Source: Apoda limacodes (Eukaryota > Arthropoda > Insecta > Lepidoptera > Limacodidae). Taken from it: a stretch of DNA of 64,000 nucleotides. Positions 35,988 through 46,411 of the stretch are shown piece after piece (the first letter of the stretch is position 1; each line of letters begins with the position of its first letter). The stretch covers positions 25,995,521 through 26,059,520 of the forward strand of contig OX291544.1 of NCBI GenBank assembly GCA_946406115.1. The letters run 5' to 3'. Position numbers and translations under genes: made by a program. The notes under the pieces were generated by a model. It ran no database searches. It had not been told where the DNA came from and saw only the letters and a list, made by a program, of their open reading frames with translations.

Positions 35988-37022
35988 TTAAGACACAAGT
36001 TCTCCGCGGTTTTCCTCCACAACGGAACGAGGGATGTTTGCACGACCTGTGTAATAAGCGTCTCCAGTACTGTCATCTGCATAGCAATACATGATGTTGA
36101 TGTCTAACATGTCATTGATATGCAGTAAAAACAGCGTAGGAAACAGCACAGAACCTTGCAGGAGACCAGCATTAATGTCCATGCTATCAGAGCAACTACC
36201 GTCAACTACAGCTTGAAAGTGTCTGCCGAACAAAAAGCTAGCTACCCATTTGCACAAACCCTCGGGCACTCCGTAAGATTGCAACTACGATAGAAGACCC
36301 CGGTGCCAGAACCGATCGAACGCTTTCGCTATGTCCAGGCTACACGCCAATGCCTCCCCCTGTCTCTCAATGGTTTGTGCCCATCGGTGTGCGAGATCCA
36401 CTAGAAGATCACCAGTCGAGCGACCGTGGCAAAAGCCATATTGACAGTCACTGACCAGGTCGTTTTCTCCATCACCTTGGTTGGATATTTCCCGCATGGT
36501 CTTAACGCACCACGGTTTAGTAGGTGGAACAGCGCCTTCATCGTTCATATTCGAGTTTGAGGCAAAGATACTGCCCAGTAGATTGGCTTTATCTTTAGCA
36601 CTATGGGCCAAGTCACCATCGGTCTTTCGCAGTGGTGGTAACAACGACTGGCAAGAGTACCCTTCGGCAGCTTTGGCAAGCGACCAGAAAGCAGGACTCC
36701 CAGAAGGATAGCTCGCAAGTCGCCCATTTATTTTGTCGATGAATTGGAATTTTGCTCTGGCAGTTGCTTTTTTACTGAACCTCGAGGCAGCATTTAATTT
36801 GCGTTTTAACTCAGAAATATTCGGATCTTTATTATTACGAGCCGTGGTCCCAGCCTCATACGCAGTTTGCTTAAGAATTTTAGCTTCTCTGCAAGACCTA
36901 TTAGGAATATAACATTCCATACCAGCGACGATTGTCTCAGTGACTGCGACTGGGTAGACAATAGGATCTTCTGAGCTAAAGCAGATCTGCCTCCACGGGT
37001 ACGATGCATACAATTCTCGCAA
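35988..37022 (-). pseudogene. Reverse transcriptase of the minus-strand LINE
   Basis: Two adjacent frames, 37022-36285 and 36284-35988, are the same reading frame split by a single stop codon. The first has the endonuclease-RT linker (PSGSPAFWSLAKAAEG, KAEN-like KANLLGSIF), then jumps into QYGFCHGRSTGDLLVDLAHR and motif A SLDIAKAFDRFWHRGLLS with its catalytic Asp. The second has SYGVPEGLCKWVASFL, INAGLLQGSVLFPTLF (VPQG changed to LLQG) and catalytic YADDSTGDAYY. The RT finger region (about 100 residues between the linker and QYGF) is deleted. Downstream frames degenerate. The enzyme would have copied element RNA into DNA at the nick. Confidence 0.88.
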
Positions 37023-37047
37023 TCCATCCTAGTCTGCCGACTTATAA

Positions 37048-37660
37048 TTAGTTGGTCCAGAAGGATCGGGTTGTGTGCATGACACATGCGCCCGAACAAG
37101 ACAGTTGTCCGAGGAGCCTAAAGGCGCATCTACTGAGACGGAATATCCATCCGGACGTGCAGTCAGCAGAAGGTCCGGTAAGACGCTCGTATGGTCCTTT
37201 ACATCTGGTATTTTCGTCGAAACCATAGGTCAGAGCAAATTCATGAGCAGATAACCCTGCGTAGTTATTGGTTCGAGAACCGAGCCACTCACGATGGTGG
37301 GCGTCGAAGTCTCCCAAAACAACTAGTTCTGTTGTGAGATATTGCTCTAGAACTTTGTAAGTCGTCAAACTCAGGTGCGTGAAGAGTCGCACGCATAGCT
37401 ACGAGTGTGCTCACCATGATCTATGTGCACCCACAATATCGACAGGTCCCTGTCTTCAAGGCTATAAATACGGCGACAGCAGATATCATAGACGGACGGA
37501 AATACATACACCAGCACGACTCACAAAATTATTCTCGAGTTTGGAGCCGGGAAGGATATCTGCGTCTCCGTTAGAAAAAGAATGGTCGGCTGCGCAGTCT
37601 CCAGATGGTGGCGGACTGCGTTAAGATTTGCGTGAATACCCCTAATGTAACAAAAGTCCA
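37048..37660 (-). pseudogene. APE-type endonuclease domain of the minus-strand LINE
   Basis: From about 37660 the minus strand gives LNAVRHHLETAQPTILFLTE, the N-terminal block with the metal-binding TE motif. It continues with LWVHIDHGEHTRSYAC and then, in the frame starting near 37392, LTTELVVLGDFDAHHREWLG, the GDFNAHH-type block (N changed to D), followed by EFALTYGF. A third frame (37226-37029) gives DLLLTARPDGYSV and DAPLGSSDNCLVRA, the terminal SDH block with His replaced by Asn. The domain nicks target DNA for target-primed reverse transcription. Frameshifts between the pieces and the SDH-to-SDN change indicate inactivity. Confidence 0.85.
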
Positions 37661-38884
37661 CATTAAATGTGGGTGGAGCGGCCGCTGAAAAAACTCATTC
37701 ATTTATTCTTCTTGCCATTTTAAAAGTTACTTAGACTAAATATGAGGATTCACTGCATAGAACAGCTTAGAGGACAAAAGGTGCGGTACTAAAACTGACA
37801 AAGCTCGGCACAGATAATACGGTTGCTGGCACGCCAGCCGGAAGGGCCCCTGATCCCCCTGTTGTAGTAGCCAGATCCACTCCGGTCTCCTTCACCGGCA
37901 CGACTACTACTTCTGCTGGCCACCCGCAGGTTGGCGAATAAGCCGTTCGGGAACCCGTTCAAGTTACGGGCGGCCAGCGGTCAGCCTTTTCATCAGGATT
38001 CCCTGACCGCCGTACCAGCATGCCGCGTCTACGCCCAGCAATGACAGCAACGAGCACCGCCGGTCCTCCGCTGTCCGCGCAGCGAATCCTCAAAGAGCCC
38101 CGGCAACCTTAAAGGAACACAACACTACTCAATGTTAGTGTTATTATGGCCGCGGTTTTCTGAAAGTTGGATGTACTTTCCCAGTTTACGCTGTTCATTC
38201 GAGCAAGCACTCGCTATGCCCCGCTTCAATTGTTCGGGCGCCTTGTTCAGGCGAGTACTTGCTGTGCCCTACCTCTCTTAACATTAAGCTGTAGTACATT
38301 GCGAAGTCTCTATCTGTTACAATTAATAAATGCATTTTAGCTGATTGTATATCCAGTTGGAAAAACCTTTTTTTTATTTGCTTATAAATATCTCCATGCG
38401 AATAAAGCTAGCGGATAATCTTAGACTAATATTTTAAAACAAAATTTTCAAATAAACGCTTCTCTTTCTAAACTAACTTCTATCAAACCATCTTAAACTT
38501 TTAAAAAAGATCGAAAAAAAGATGTGAAATTGAAATCGATGGATTTTGCAACTTTATTTGCGTCGATTATGCGACTCGTATTTTGTTTTCCGATGATTGT
38601 CTTGCTCCTCACAGTGATGAAACGCTAAAAAGCTTACGCGGAAAGCATCCTATCATTTTTATTTAACCTATTTGCTGCCAGACCCACCTTCTTCATCTTA
38701 TTGCTATATACAGGTTGAAGATTTGGACACTCTTTATGGTATATTGTTGTTCTCAAATGGCTCCGCTGCCAGCATCGATGGACTTACACCACAGCATTAA
38801 AAAGATCTCATTAGTGCATCTGCTGGTAATACTGGGAGGACCCTATAAAGCGACATTTCAAAATTATGTAATTTCATGCTTTCA

Positions 38885-39395
38885 GGTAAGGTAAACCCAC
38901 CTCTGACTACTTTACTGTATGGTGTAAGACTCTGCGCCTTCAATACAAAAGATGAATGAATTTGTCCGATAGCCATTGGATGTATTTTTCAGCGTTTCAC
39001 TTCTGAAATCGCTTGCATGCACAGTTTTTCCACTTTGAGTTCCAAATTTCAACCAAAGCAACTAGGTTTTGCCAGCAGGTGAGGTTGCGAAGCAGCAGCT
39101 CATTCAGTTCGCACTTTCCTTCAAAATAAATAAATGGATTTACTGCTTAAATTCGATGTCAAGAATGCATTTAATTCAATAGACAGGGGGACCTAACTAA
39201 ACAAAGTCCTTAAACACATACCTGAAATTTATCTATATGTATAAAGTAAGGTAAATCCATCTTTTACTAGTTTACTGTATGGTGTTAGACTCTGCGCCTT
39301 CAATAAAAAAGATGAAGGAATTCTTCCGATAGCCATTAGATGTATTTTTCAGCGTTTCACTTCTAAAATCGCTTGCATGCACATTTTTTGCACAT
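38885..39395. repeat. Internal duplication of the RT segment
   Basis: The ~140-bp stretch GGTAAGGTAAA through TACTGTATGGTGT, CTCTGCGCCTTCAATA and ATCGCTTGCATGCAC occurs at 38885-39025 and again at 39243-39385, 358 bp apart, with roughly 8% mismatch. The second copy sits after motif A, where the palm should continue, so the gene has an out-of-place repeat of its finger region. Confidence 0.85.
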
Positions 39396-39914
39396 GTCTT
39401 TTATTAATTTATCCATATGTCTTGCAAAGCTAAAGCTCCTCTCCAGAATTAATTAATGGAAACATTTCAATATTTTCCAATGCAGGCGTTCAGCTTTATT
39501 TAGTTTAGCTATTCATCCAATAATATCATTTTCAACTTCAAAATTAAATATTTGGTATCATGATGATCGAACCTAAGGAGGGAAACTTGATACAGAATGT
39601 AATGATTTTGTTGTTGATGTTTAATTTAATCGAAAAAAAATATTAATATCGGTGTAGAACTTAATTTAGGAAAATCATTTCATTCATCATCATCTATTAT
39701 TCAGAAGATATCAATAATGGCTCCAATTATATCTATTACAATCAAAGGGAATCTTTTACTATTGGGGGCACTGTTATTTCAAAATGCTATATATTTCTAT
39801 AATTTATTGGTCAATCCTTTGACTCCAGTTTATCTAAAAGAAAAATTGCAATTTGTTGGAAGTTTAAATCAAAATCTTCATTTATCAACACAAACACTCT
39901 TAAAAACTCCACTC

Positions 39915-40357
39915 AATTTCTACAAATTTCTATAACTCTTGTTTTACTGTAAGATCTATACAACTCTGGAATGTGCTACCTACTTCCGTTAAATGTGCTC
40001 AAACCATATGGATGTTGAATAATTATTTAAAGAGATACTATCAAAATAATTAGTTGCTTTTATCTATTTGTCACATTCCTATCTCAAATTTAAAGTTTTA
40101 TTTATTTATGGTATATTTTATCTTATTTATAAATTTGTATATATAAATAAATACTTTCATAGCAAAGATGCAGTCAAAAGATTAACCTCGAATCAGGACA
40201 ATTTTGACTGCATCTTTGCTATGAAAGTATTTATTTATATTGATGATATAGCCATAGCTATGGCATGTATAATATATTTTCTTCTAAGACTCTAACCGAA
40301 GATAAACCAAGAAGGGTTATTTCTATGTATGTATATTTATATTGTATTTGTTACTAG

Positions 40358-40398
<41 letters not shown>

Positions 40399-40500
40399 AT
40401 ATATTATATTACTTGTATTATATATTTATATTGATTTTGTGTGTGTTGTAAGATTGGTACTAAGATTTATAAGTCACTAGGAGTTATCTATCTATCTAAT
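39915..40500 (+). mobile_element. Nested 5'-truncated LINE 3' end inside the RT remnant
   Basis: CFTVRSIQLWNVLPTSVKC and LNNYLKRYYQNN (39937-40050) are the C-terminal end of a LINE ORF2, unlike the RT that surrounds it. The segment ends with TTATCTATCTATCTAATC, a (TCTA)n LINE tail, at about 40499, after which the host RT frame resumes (KKLKNFEKHSVKLET). It contains a (TA)n tract (40359-40409) and the perfect hairpin at 40141-40240. Confidence 0.7.
40141..40240. repeat. Perfect 39-bp inverted repeat, 22-base loop
   Basis: 40141-40179 and 40202-40240 are exact reverse complements over 39 bp. The arms contain ACTTTCATAGCAAAGATGCA, and the loop is GATTAACCTCGAATCAGGACAA. The words TGCAGTCAAAAGATTAACCT also occur at 59114-59133 without the second arm. 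Perfect arms imply a recent origin or ongoing conversion. Confidence 0.93.
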
Positions 40501-40976
40501 CACTTTTGGACAAGAAACTAAAAAATTTTGAGAAACATTCTGTCAAACTTGAAACCTCAAATTCTCACATCGCATTTACCATATTAAAATACTGTTTTTT
40601 GTCCCAAAATATTGCTTATATTCTTCGTTGTAGCCCTCTATGGATTTTTTCTTATTATCTCAAGGTTATGGACGCCAGCCTTAAGTCAGTAGAGGAGAAA
40701 AATTTAAATTTAATTTTGAGTGAAAATTCTTGGGATCAAGCCACAAATCCAGTTAGATTTGGAGGTATATTAATGCATAAAATTTCGAGTATTGCTCTCC
40801 CAGCTTTGTATTGTAGGTGTTACAGAAGCTCTAGAAGCTTGGAAAAGTCTCTGCCCATTTTTACAAAAACAAAAACTTAGCGATATACCGTTGATTCAGT
40901 TGACTTATAATAATTTGATTCAAAATTTTACCAATGATCGTGACAAAGCGCGCCTTTTATATTGGCTTCATTCTAT

Positions 40977-41137
40977 TCCATCATGAAATCTAGGAACGTT
41001 TTTGGACCATGAAAGTTTTCGAATATAATTACAAGGGACAGTATATTCACAAGAGAATAATTGATATGTTCTGACCTTCGAATAATTCCATCATGAAATC
41101 TAGGAACGTTTTTGGACCATGAAAGTTTTCGAATTGC
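40977..41137. repeat. 48-bp direct repeats flanking a 62-bp insert
   Basis: TCCATCATGAAATCTAGGAA through AAGTTTTCGAAT occurs at 40978-41025 and 41088-41135. The DNA between (ATAATTACAAGGGACAGTAT to CTTCGAATAAT) is a piece of the dispersed repeat found at 41676 and 43010. The structure looks like an insertion with duplication of flanking RT sequence. Confidence 0.8.
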
Positions 41138-41232
41138 TGTTGGCATAGAAATCGGGGCAACAATTTGCCATCTTCACATTAATATGTCTTTGCACGATAT
41201 AATCAAGAGATCCCTCTTGGCGTGAATCGTGA

Positions 41233-41675
41233 TGGATGGATGGTATTCTTTTTATATAAGGTATTCAATTTCAAATTTTTAATTAGATGTTTATTTTAAA
41301 TTTAAGTACTGTTTGTAATTTTTTTCTTAATTGTATTTTTAAAGTTCAATTATTTGTATACATTATATGCGACCAAAAACAATGTAATAAATATACATAC
41401 CTGCATAATGTGTTTGATTTAATTTAATGTAGCAAGCATATAAATACATACATACAGATATTCTTAGCCAAATTATAAACTCAAAAAAAACAACTGCTTT
41501 TACAACAAAGGCACAATCAAAAAATTTTACCTAAAGCCTAAGTAGGCTACTTTTTAAAATTTTCAATCACGTTACATAATTCAGCTTGCTTTGATAAAGA
41601 TATCAGGAAAAATAGGCAAGGTGATTTTTGCATAAGTAGATATACTATAAAATTTATTATCTAGTAACTACAAGC
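41233..41675. other. AT-rich, no gene
   Basis: Nothing recognised apart from AT-rich words such as GGCACAATCAAAAAATTTTACC at 41507, loosely like the hairpin loop motif at 40171. Confidence 0.4.
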
Positions 41676-41910
41676 TGTTATATGCTTCTCTATAATTATT
41701 ATAATTACAAGGGACAATATATTGTTCACAATAGAATAATTTATATGTTCTGACACTAGAATAAGTCTAGGACAGGCAGCCTTAATGATAGGGTCGCCTA
41801 TTATTATATTACCTAAAGGTCAATGTGCATGCAATACTACACTAACCTTAGTAATATTTATATACATAGATATATTTTACCGGCTACACTGTCTTTATGG
41901 GCTGTTAATC
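41676..41910. repeat. Dispersed repeat R2, copy 1
   Basis: GTTATATGCTTCTCTATAAT, ATTACAAGGGACAATATATT, TTCTGACACTAGAATAAG, GTCGCCTATTATTAT and TATATTTATATACATA recur in order at 43008-43215, and a 60-bp part recurs at 41026-41087. It has no coding capacity; an element class cannot be assigned. Confidence 0.75.
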
Positions 41911-42828
41911 TCCGACTCTTGTCATCGTGGTGAAATAAAATATTATTATATACAACTTTTTGACACATAAACATTTTTTTAACTTTGTCAGTTTTCTTTG
42001 CATAATACCCGAACAAAACAGACGGAAAAAATCCAGAAATCGGTGTTTTTTCGTCCTAATGTACAAAAGCCAAACCCAACTCGTGCTATACATTAGAGTA
42101 ATGACTATTACTTACCTCCTTTATATGTACCTACATGGACCACGTCTATCTCTCCTAATGTATTCTAAGGAGGCATAAGGGAGCCTAAAAAACAGCTTAT
42201 GAGTATGAGAGGAACATAAAAATATAATTGGTAGGTAGAGCGAAGCAGTGAGTGCGTGAATGTGCACCAGAGGTACTACCACAGCATAAGGCGTATTCAT
42301 TTTTGTTCAATAGAAGATTGAATATGCTCATAGGAAGCACAAAGCGCGTTTTATATCCAGCTTCACAACTAATCGTCTTAAAAAATGATCTGAAATAATG
42401 ATTTTCTTTGTTTACTATTATTATTATCTTTGTTTATTATTTCGGTTCACTTACTAATCTTGTTCCTATTTATGTTTTCCTCGACATATGCAATCGAATA
42501 ACGATAAACAGGAAACGTGTCCACAAACTATCGGAAAGGAAAATGTAGTTAACCGGAGATTTCAGTCGTAAAGAGGAAGTGAGGTTGATGTGTTACGGTC
42601 AATACATGTTATTCGGAAATATTTCAGAATGCCAAATCTTGGATATAAATTCCGGTTATTTAGTCAATTGAACATTGTTTGAATTGCAATGTTTATGAAG
42701 AATTTTTGCTATATAGCTACAGCTAATTATAAGGTTCCATAGTGATTGAATCAGGAACCCTTGTTGTCATGGCGTATTGCCATCCGGATTCCGGATTATC
42801 CGGAAGTCCATCACGTATGTTCACTTTA
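41911..42828. other. No recognisable gene
   Basis: Short ORFs of 62-72 codons on both strands at 41905-42178 lack motifs. ATTCCGGATTATCCGGAAG at 42788 is a small palindrome next to the Helitron. Confidence 0.4.
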
Positions 42829-43002
42829 TTTGCCAGTGGCTCCGCTGGCCCTAAATTCCGTAATCGGCGTGGAATTTCTACGTCAAATCCTTAACTATAC
42901 CAAAAAAGTTTGCTACAGCAAGCTATAGCTGTAGATTTAGTTCGTTAAAGCAAGGTAACAGACGGACAGAAAGAGTTACTTTCACATTTATAATATTAGT
43001 CT
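42829..43002 (-). mobile_element. Helitron-type element, minus strand
   Basis: On the minus strand it starts ACTAATATTATAAATGTG and AAAGTAACTCTTTCTGTC, and ends with CCACGCCGATTACGG, AATTTAGGGCCAGCGGAGCC and ACTGGC, matching the 3' hairpin region of the other copies, but the terminal CTAGT is eroded. Confidence 0.7.
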
Positions 43003-43007
43003 GGAGT

Positions 43008-43220
43008 CAAGTTATTCTATGCTTCTCTATAATTATTATAATTACAAGGGACAATATATTCACAAGAGAATAATTGATATCTTCTGACCTTCGAATAAGT
43101 TTAGGATAGAACGACCTTCAAAGTAATGTCGCCTATTATTATTGTTGCTTTAAAGAGAATTACTACACCTTAAGTATATTTATATACATATATTTTGCCG
43201 CCTGTTCCGTCTCAATGGTT
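43008..43220. repeat. Dispersed repeat R2, copy 2
   Basis: The same ordered words as at 41676-41910, with ACAATATATTCACAAGAG and TTCTGACCTTCGAATAAG. It lies immediately beside the reversed Helitron. Confidence 0.75.
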
Positions 43221-44335
43221 TTGTCTAAATATATGCTTTCAATGTTTTTCATCACACTTACTTGTAAACAGTGTCATTTCATAGCGTTCGCATTTCTAAT
43301 ATAAGTATAAATTAAAACTACATTGTTTAAATTAGGTGTACGTACAGCTATGTACAAATGTGTATCAGTATTTTGAAAAAAAATAAATAACGTCTCATCT
43401 TTTAGAACAACAACCACAGTTGATCAAAAGTATCTTCTTAATATGCAAAGTTGGATAAAAAAAAAACAAATTTTATTGCTTTATATAATTTGTTTTTATC
43501 TAAGACGTCTTTCTTCCACAGTTTTTTATGATTCCCGGACCCGGAAATGAAAAAAAGCGTGATCCGGGAGAATCCTGGAAAACAGAAATTTACAAAAAAA
43601 TAACTTTAAAGTGTTCTTATATTCTCTATATATATATTCTATTATAAGGGTATTATGATGTATGTATGTCGGCCGCATTTTTGGATGAAATGACATGAAC
43701 AAAAGTAATGTTTCTCAATGATTTCTATGTTTTTATTTTTAGGTTTACAAGATTTCAAAGAATCAAATTAAAACTTTGTAATCGTATCCTTAGTTTTCAG
43801 CTAAATAATCCTTTGAACATGTTACAGCATTTCCGGACTTATCGGAGAGCCGACTTCCAACTTTTGTGGTAATTACTCTTCACGGCAAAAGAAGTAATAT
43901 ATTAATTTTCTTTGGAAAAGCTTTGTAAAAACTCCTAATTCGAAGTCCGTTTTTGGGGCTTGCGAAAAGTTGGAAATCCCTGTGTAGTTTGGCACTTCCT
44001 TATGAACTTTTCGTGTAACATAGCTTCTTCGAGTTCTTCTTTAAATGTTTTTCGACTTAACAATTAATCAAATACTATTTAATTAAGTTTTTTTTCGGGA
44101 CTGTTAAAGTAAGATTTTGCTTCTAACGGAATCTACGTTGAATTAGTGACTGTACTCCGTTGATTTTGCCGGTGCCACACAAGGCATTTTTTCGCATAAA
44201 TATTCTCTCTAAGAACTCAAAAAAAAAAAAACTAGGTATAGGATTGCATATTCCATTTATACTTTTAGTTTAGTGTGTGCCTTTTAATACCTACGCGCTC
44301 GGCAATGGTACTGGTAATGTAAGTGCCCACGCAAT
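43221..44335. other. AT-rich, no gene recognised
   Basis: Contains a short inverted word pair around 43556-43580 (TGATCCGGGAGAATCC with nearby TTCCCGGACCCGG) but no ORF or repeat family that I can support. Confidence 0.4.
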
Positions 44336-44342
44336 AATTTTT

Positions 44343-44888
44343 AAAATGGCGGTAAATATGGATGTTATGGTATTGGGAGCAAATCGATTATTTCACTGTC
44401 ACCGAGTTCTAAGCTTCATTGAAAATTTTGGCGCGTTCGTTTGGGAATGCAAAATCATTATTTGTCATCCGTTCGTTTAGCACTAGTATCAGAAATATCA
44501 AAATTTAAGTATCATCTGTAACAATCTGTTAAGAGTTCGCTTACGATAATTTTTGTTATTTTCGACACTTTTGCCACCAAAAAATGAAACCCATGTCTGC
44601 AGGTGGGGTTTTGGTGTAAATTTGTCAAATTACGAAAACACTTGATTTATAAATAGGTAATGTATTTGAAATATTATAAGTAAATCAGTGTTTAATTACA
44701 AGAAAACAGAACATTTTTTTTGGTTTGGTGATTTGTTGTTAGTTTTAATTGATATATTTTAATAGGAAAGTAACGTATAGAAGTTACAGATTGTTACAGA
44801 TAATACTAAAATTTGGATATTTTTGATACCAATGCTAAACGAACGGAAGTAATGAAAATAATGATTCTGTATCCCAAACCGAACGCGC
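44343..44888. mobile_element. Fold-back-like element with ~100-bp imperfect arms
   Basis: The left arm 44431-44530 (GCGCGTTCGTTTGGGAATGC, CCGTTCGTTTAGCA, AGTATCATCTGTAACAATCT) pairs with the reverse complement of 44785-44888. The arms agree at most positions, with small indels. The part before the left arm (44343-44440; ATGGCGGTAAATAT, GCAAATCGATTATT, CACCGAGTTCTAAGC, TTGAAAATTTT) is matched in reverse at 47928-48018. It is a non-coding repeat family with inverted arms. Confidence 0.75.
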
Positions 44889-45454
44889 CCTTTGCAAACA
44901 GTTCCCTGAATGATAAACATGATTTTCACATACCTGCAATATTTTTGAACGACCTTTCCAACGTCACCCCACACTATGGAAAGGACTAAAAAAAAAATTT
45001 AATTTCACTTTAAGCGAAGGGGGGGTTTATGCCAAATTATAGCTTTCTAGTACAAATGGTTTCTCAGCTAAGCCGCGGGCAGACTGAAATACGGACTGAC
45101 ATGGCAAAACTAAAAGCATTCCTTGTTGACAACGAAACCCTAACAAATGCATTTTAATTATTAACATCAACATAATATAGCGGATCAAATGTTTTAAGAG
45201 TCGCGGATGAAAATAATAATGGCTGCAAAGTTTGTATATTTCAGTTTCAAGTTCTGAATAATAAAGAGCCAATGAATACAAAATGTAATAAATCTTCTTA
45301 ATGCCTTCTTTAGTCAAAGTCTAAAGCTTTGAATTTATTATTGTTTCCTGGCCAAGTTATTGTGATGAAAGTCATTAGGAAAACATCATATTGTGGTGGA
45401 CCCTAGATGTACTTACAAGTATTAGTCTCTAGTTGGATGTCTAACTAAATTGTT
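44889..45454. other. No recognisable gene
   Basis: AT-rich sequence. The 96-codon minus ORF at 45027-45317 shows no recognised motif. Confidence 0.4.
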
Positions 45455-46411
45455 TACCTAACTTTGTTGCTGGTGTCCCGCAAGGCTCTGTGCTGTCTCC
45501 TACGCTGTTTCTACTGCATATCAATGCCATGTTGGACATCAACAACATACATTGCTATGCAGATGACAGTACTGGAGACGCTTTTTACACGGGTCGTGCA
45601 AACATCCCTCGTTCCGATGTGGAGGAAAACCGCGGAGAACTTGTGTCTCAAATCGAGACCACACTGTCCCAGGTCTCTGAGTGGGGACGGGTAAACTTGG
45701 TCCGATTCAACCCTACAAAGACACAAGTGTGCGCGTTCACCGCTAAGAAAACTCCATTCACTGTGGTCCCACAATTCCATAACACTCCCCTCTCCATCTC
45801 CAAGAGCATTGGGATCCTTGGTGTCGACATCTCCAGCGATGTTCAGTTCCGAGATCATTTACAAGATAAGGTGAAGCTGGCGTCCAAAAAACTTGGTGTA
45901 CTCAACAGAGCGAAGCAGTACTTCACGTCGGGGCAAAGGTTGTTACTTTACAAGTCGCAAGTTCGGCCCCATATGGAGTACTGCTGCCATCTCTGGGCAG
46001 GTGCACCCGGATACCAGCTTGGCCCTTTTGACTCGGTTCAACGACGGGCTGTGAGAATTGTCGACGATTCCAAACTCACTTGCGGTATCGAGCCCTTAAG
46101 TCTGAGGAGAGACTTTGCCTCACTGTGTGTGTTCTACCGCTTGTACAATGGGTTGTGTTCTGAGGAATTGTTCGAAATGATGCCCACGGCTACTTTCTAC
46201 CATCGCACCGCGTGGAATGAGCTCCCTGCCAAGGTTTTCTGCAAGGACTACAGTATGGAGTTCTTCAAGAAAGAAGTTATTAGATTTCTGAAGGGTTGGT
46301 AACGCGCAAGTGATACCCCTGGTGTTGCAAGCGTCCATAGGCTACGGTGACCGCTTACCATCAGGCGGGCCGTAAGCTTGTTTGCCACCTTAGTGGTATA
46401 AAAAAAAAAAA
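45455..46411 (+). mobile_element. 5'-truncated LINE copy with intact 3' end
   Basis: Starts abruptly within RT (VAGVPQGSVLSPTLF at about 45462) and runs to CACCTTAGTGGTATAAAAAA with a ~14-base poly(A) ending near 46411. It is the best-preserved copy of the LINE family also found at 11.4, 24.1 and 35-38 kb, and therefore probably the youngest of them. Confidence 0.93.
45490..46302 (+). pseudogene. LINE reverse transcriptase C-terminal half (270-codon open frame)
   Basis: An open frame without stops. It has VPQGSVLSPTLFLLHIN just before and at its start, catalytic YADD at residues 23-26, RGELVSQIETTLSQVSEWG (~52-70), the primer-grip-like block VRFNPTKTQVCAFT (~73-86), ISKSIGILGVDISS (~102-115), and the thumb and C-terminal region with LLLYKSQVRPHMEYC, HLWAGAP and SVQRRAVRIVDD (~185-196). 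It closes with NELPAKVF and EFFKKEVIRFLKGW. Motif A and the N-terminal fingers are absent through 5' truncation, so it cannot encode a working enzyme. Open length plus a poly(A) argues for recent insertion. The ATG at 45490 is internal to the original protein. No promoter is evident. Confidence 0.9.

Larger units (their letters stand above)
35133..38330 (-). mobile_element. Long LINE, minus strand, 3' end intact
   Basis: Read from 38330 down to 35133 it has a GC-rich 5' region (37790-38110), an APE endonuclease (about 37660-37040), a linker and RT (37022-35988), an RT C-terminus, and a 3' UTR with GGTCACCGTAGCC ending in poly(A) (T-run 35133-35144). It is the same family as 11427-11613, 24084-24558 and 45455-46411. 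ORF1 is not evident. About 100 residues of the RT fingers are missing, and several frameshifts break the frame. The clade is probably CR1/Jockey-like; I do not assign it firmly. Confidence 0.88.
38640..41232 (+). pseudogene. Degenerate reverse transcriptase of an unusual, non-LINE-like lineage
   Basis: Successive frames give GSAASIDGLTPQH (38757), KLCNFMLSGKVNPPLTTLL, PIAIGCIFQRF and IACMH; motif A LLKFDVKNAFNSIDR (39145-39183, Asp present); LFSLAIHPII followed by WYHDD (motif C, 39553-39567, normally YLDD); then KGNLLLLGALLFQNAI (39747), HIAFTILKYCF and YILRCSPLWIF (40557-40650), WDQATNPVRFGG (40730), and finally FRIAVGIEIGATICHLHIN (41127-41190) with MSLHDIIKRSL. This block order fits a multicopy animal RT-like family in which the palm is followed by an HxA..LL / LRCSP / W.QA..P.R.GG region. 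I recall the family from motif style only and cannot name a clade. Stops and frameshifts are frequent. Confidence 0.7.

Noticed and set aside
40506..40880. 124-codon ORF as a host gene
   Set aside because: It is the thumb region of the degenerate RT, in frame with RT blocks before and after.
45511..45858. Minus-strand 115-codon ORF
   Set aside because: It is a shadow of the LINE RT frame on the plus strand.
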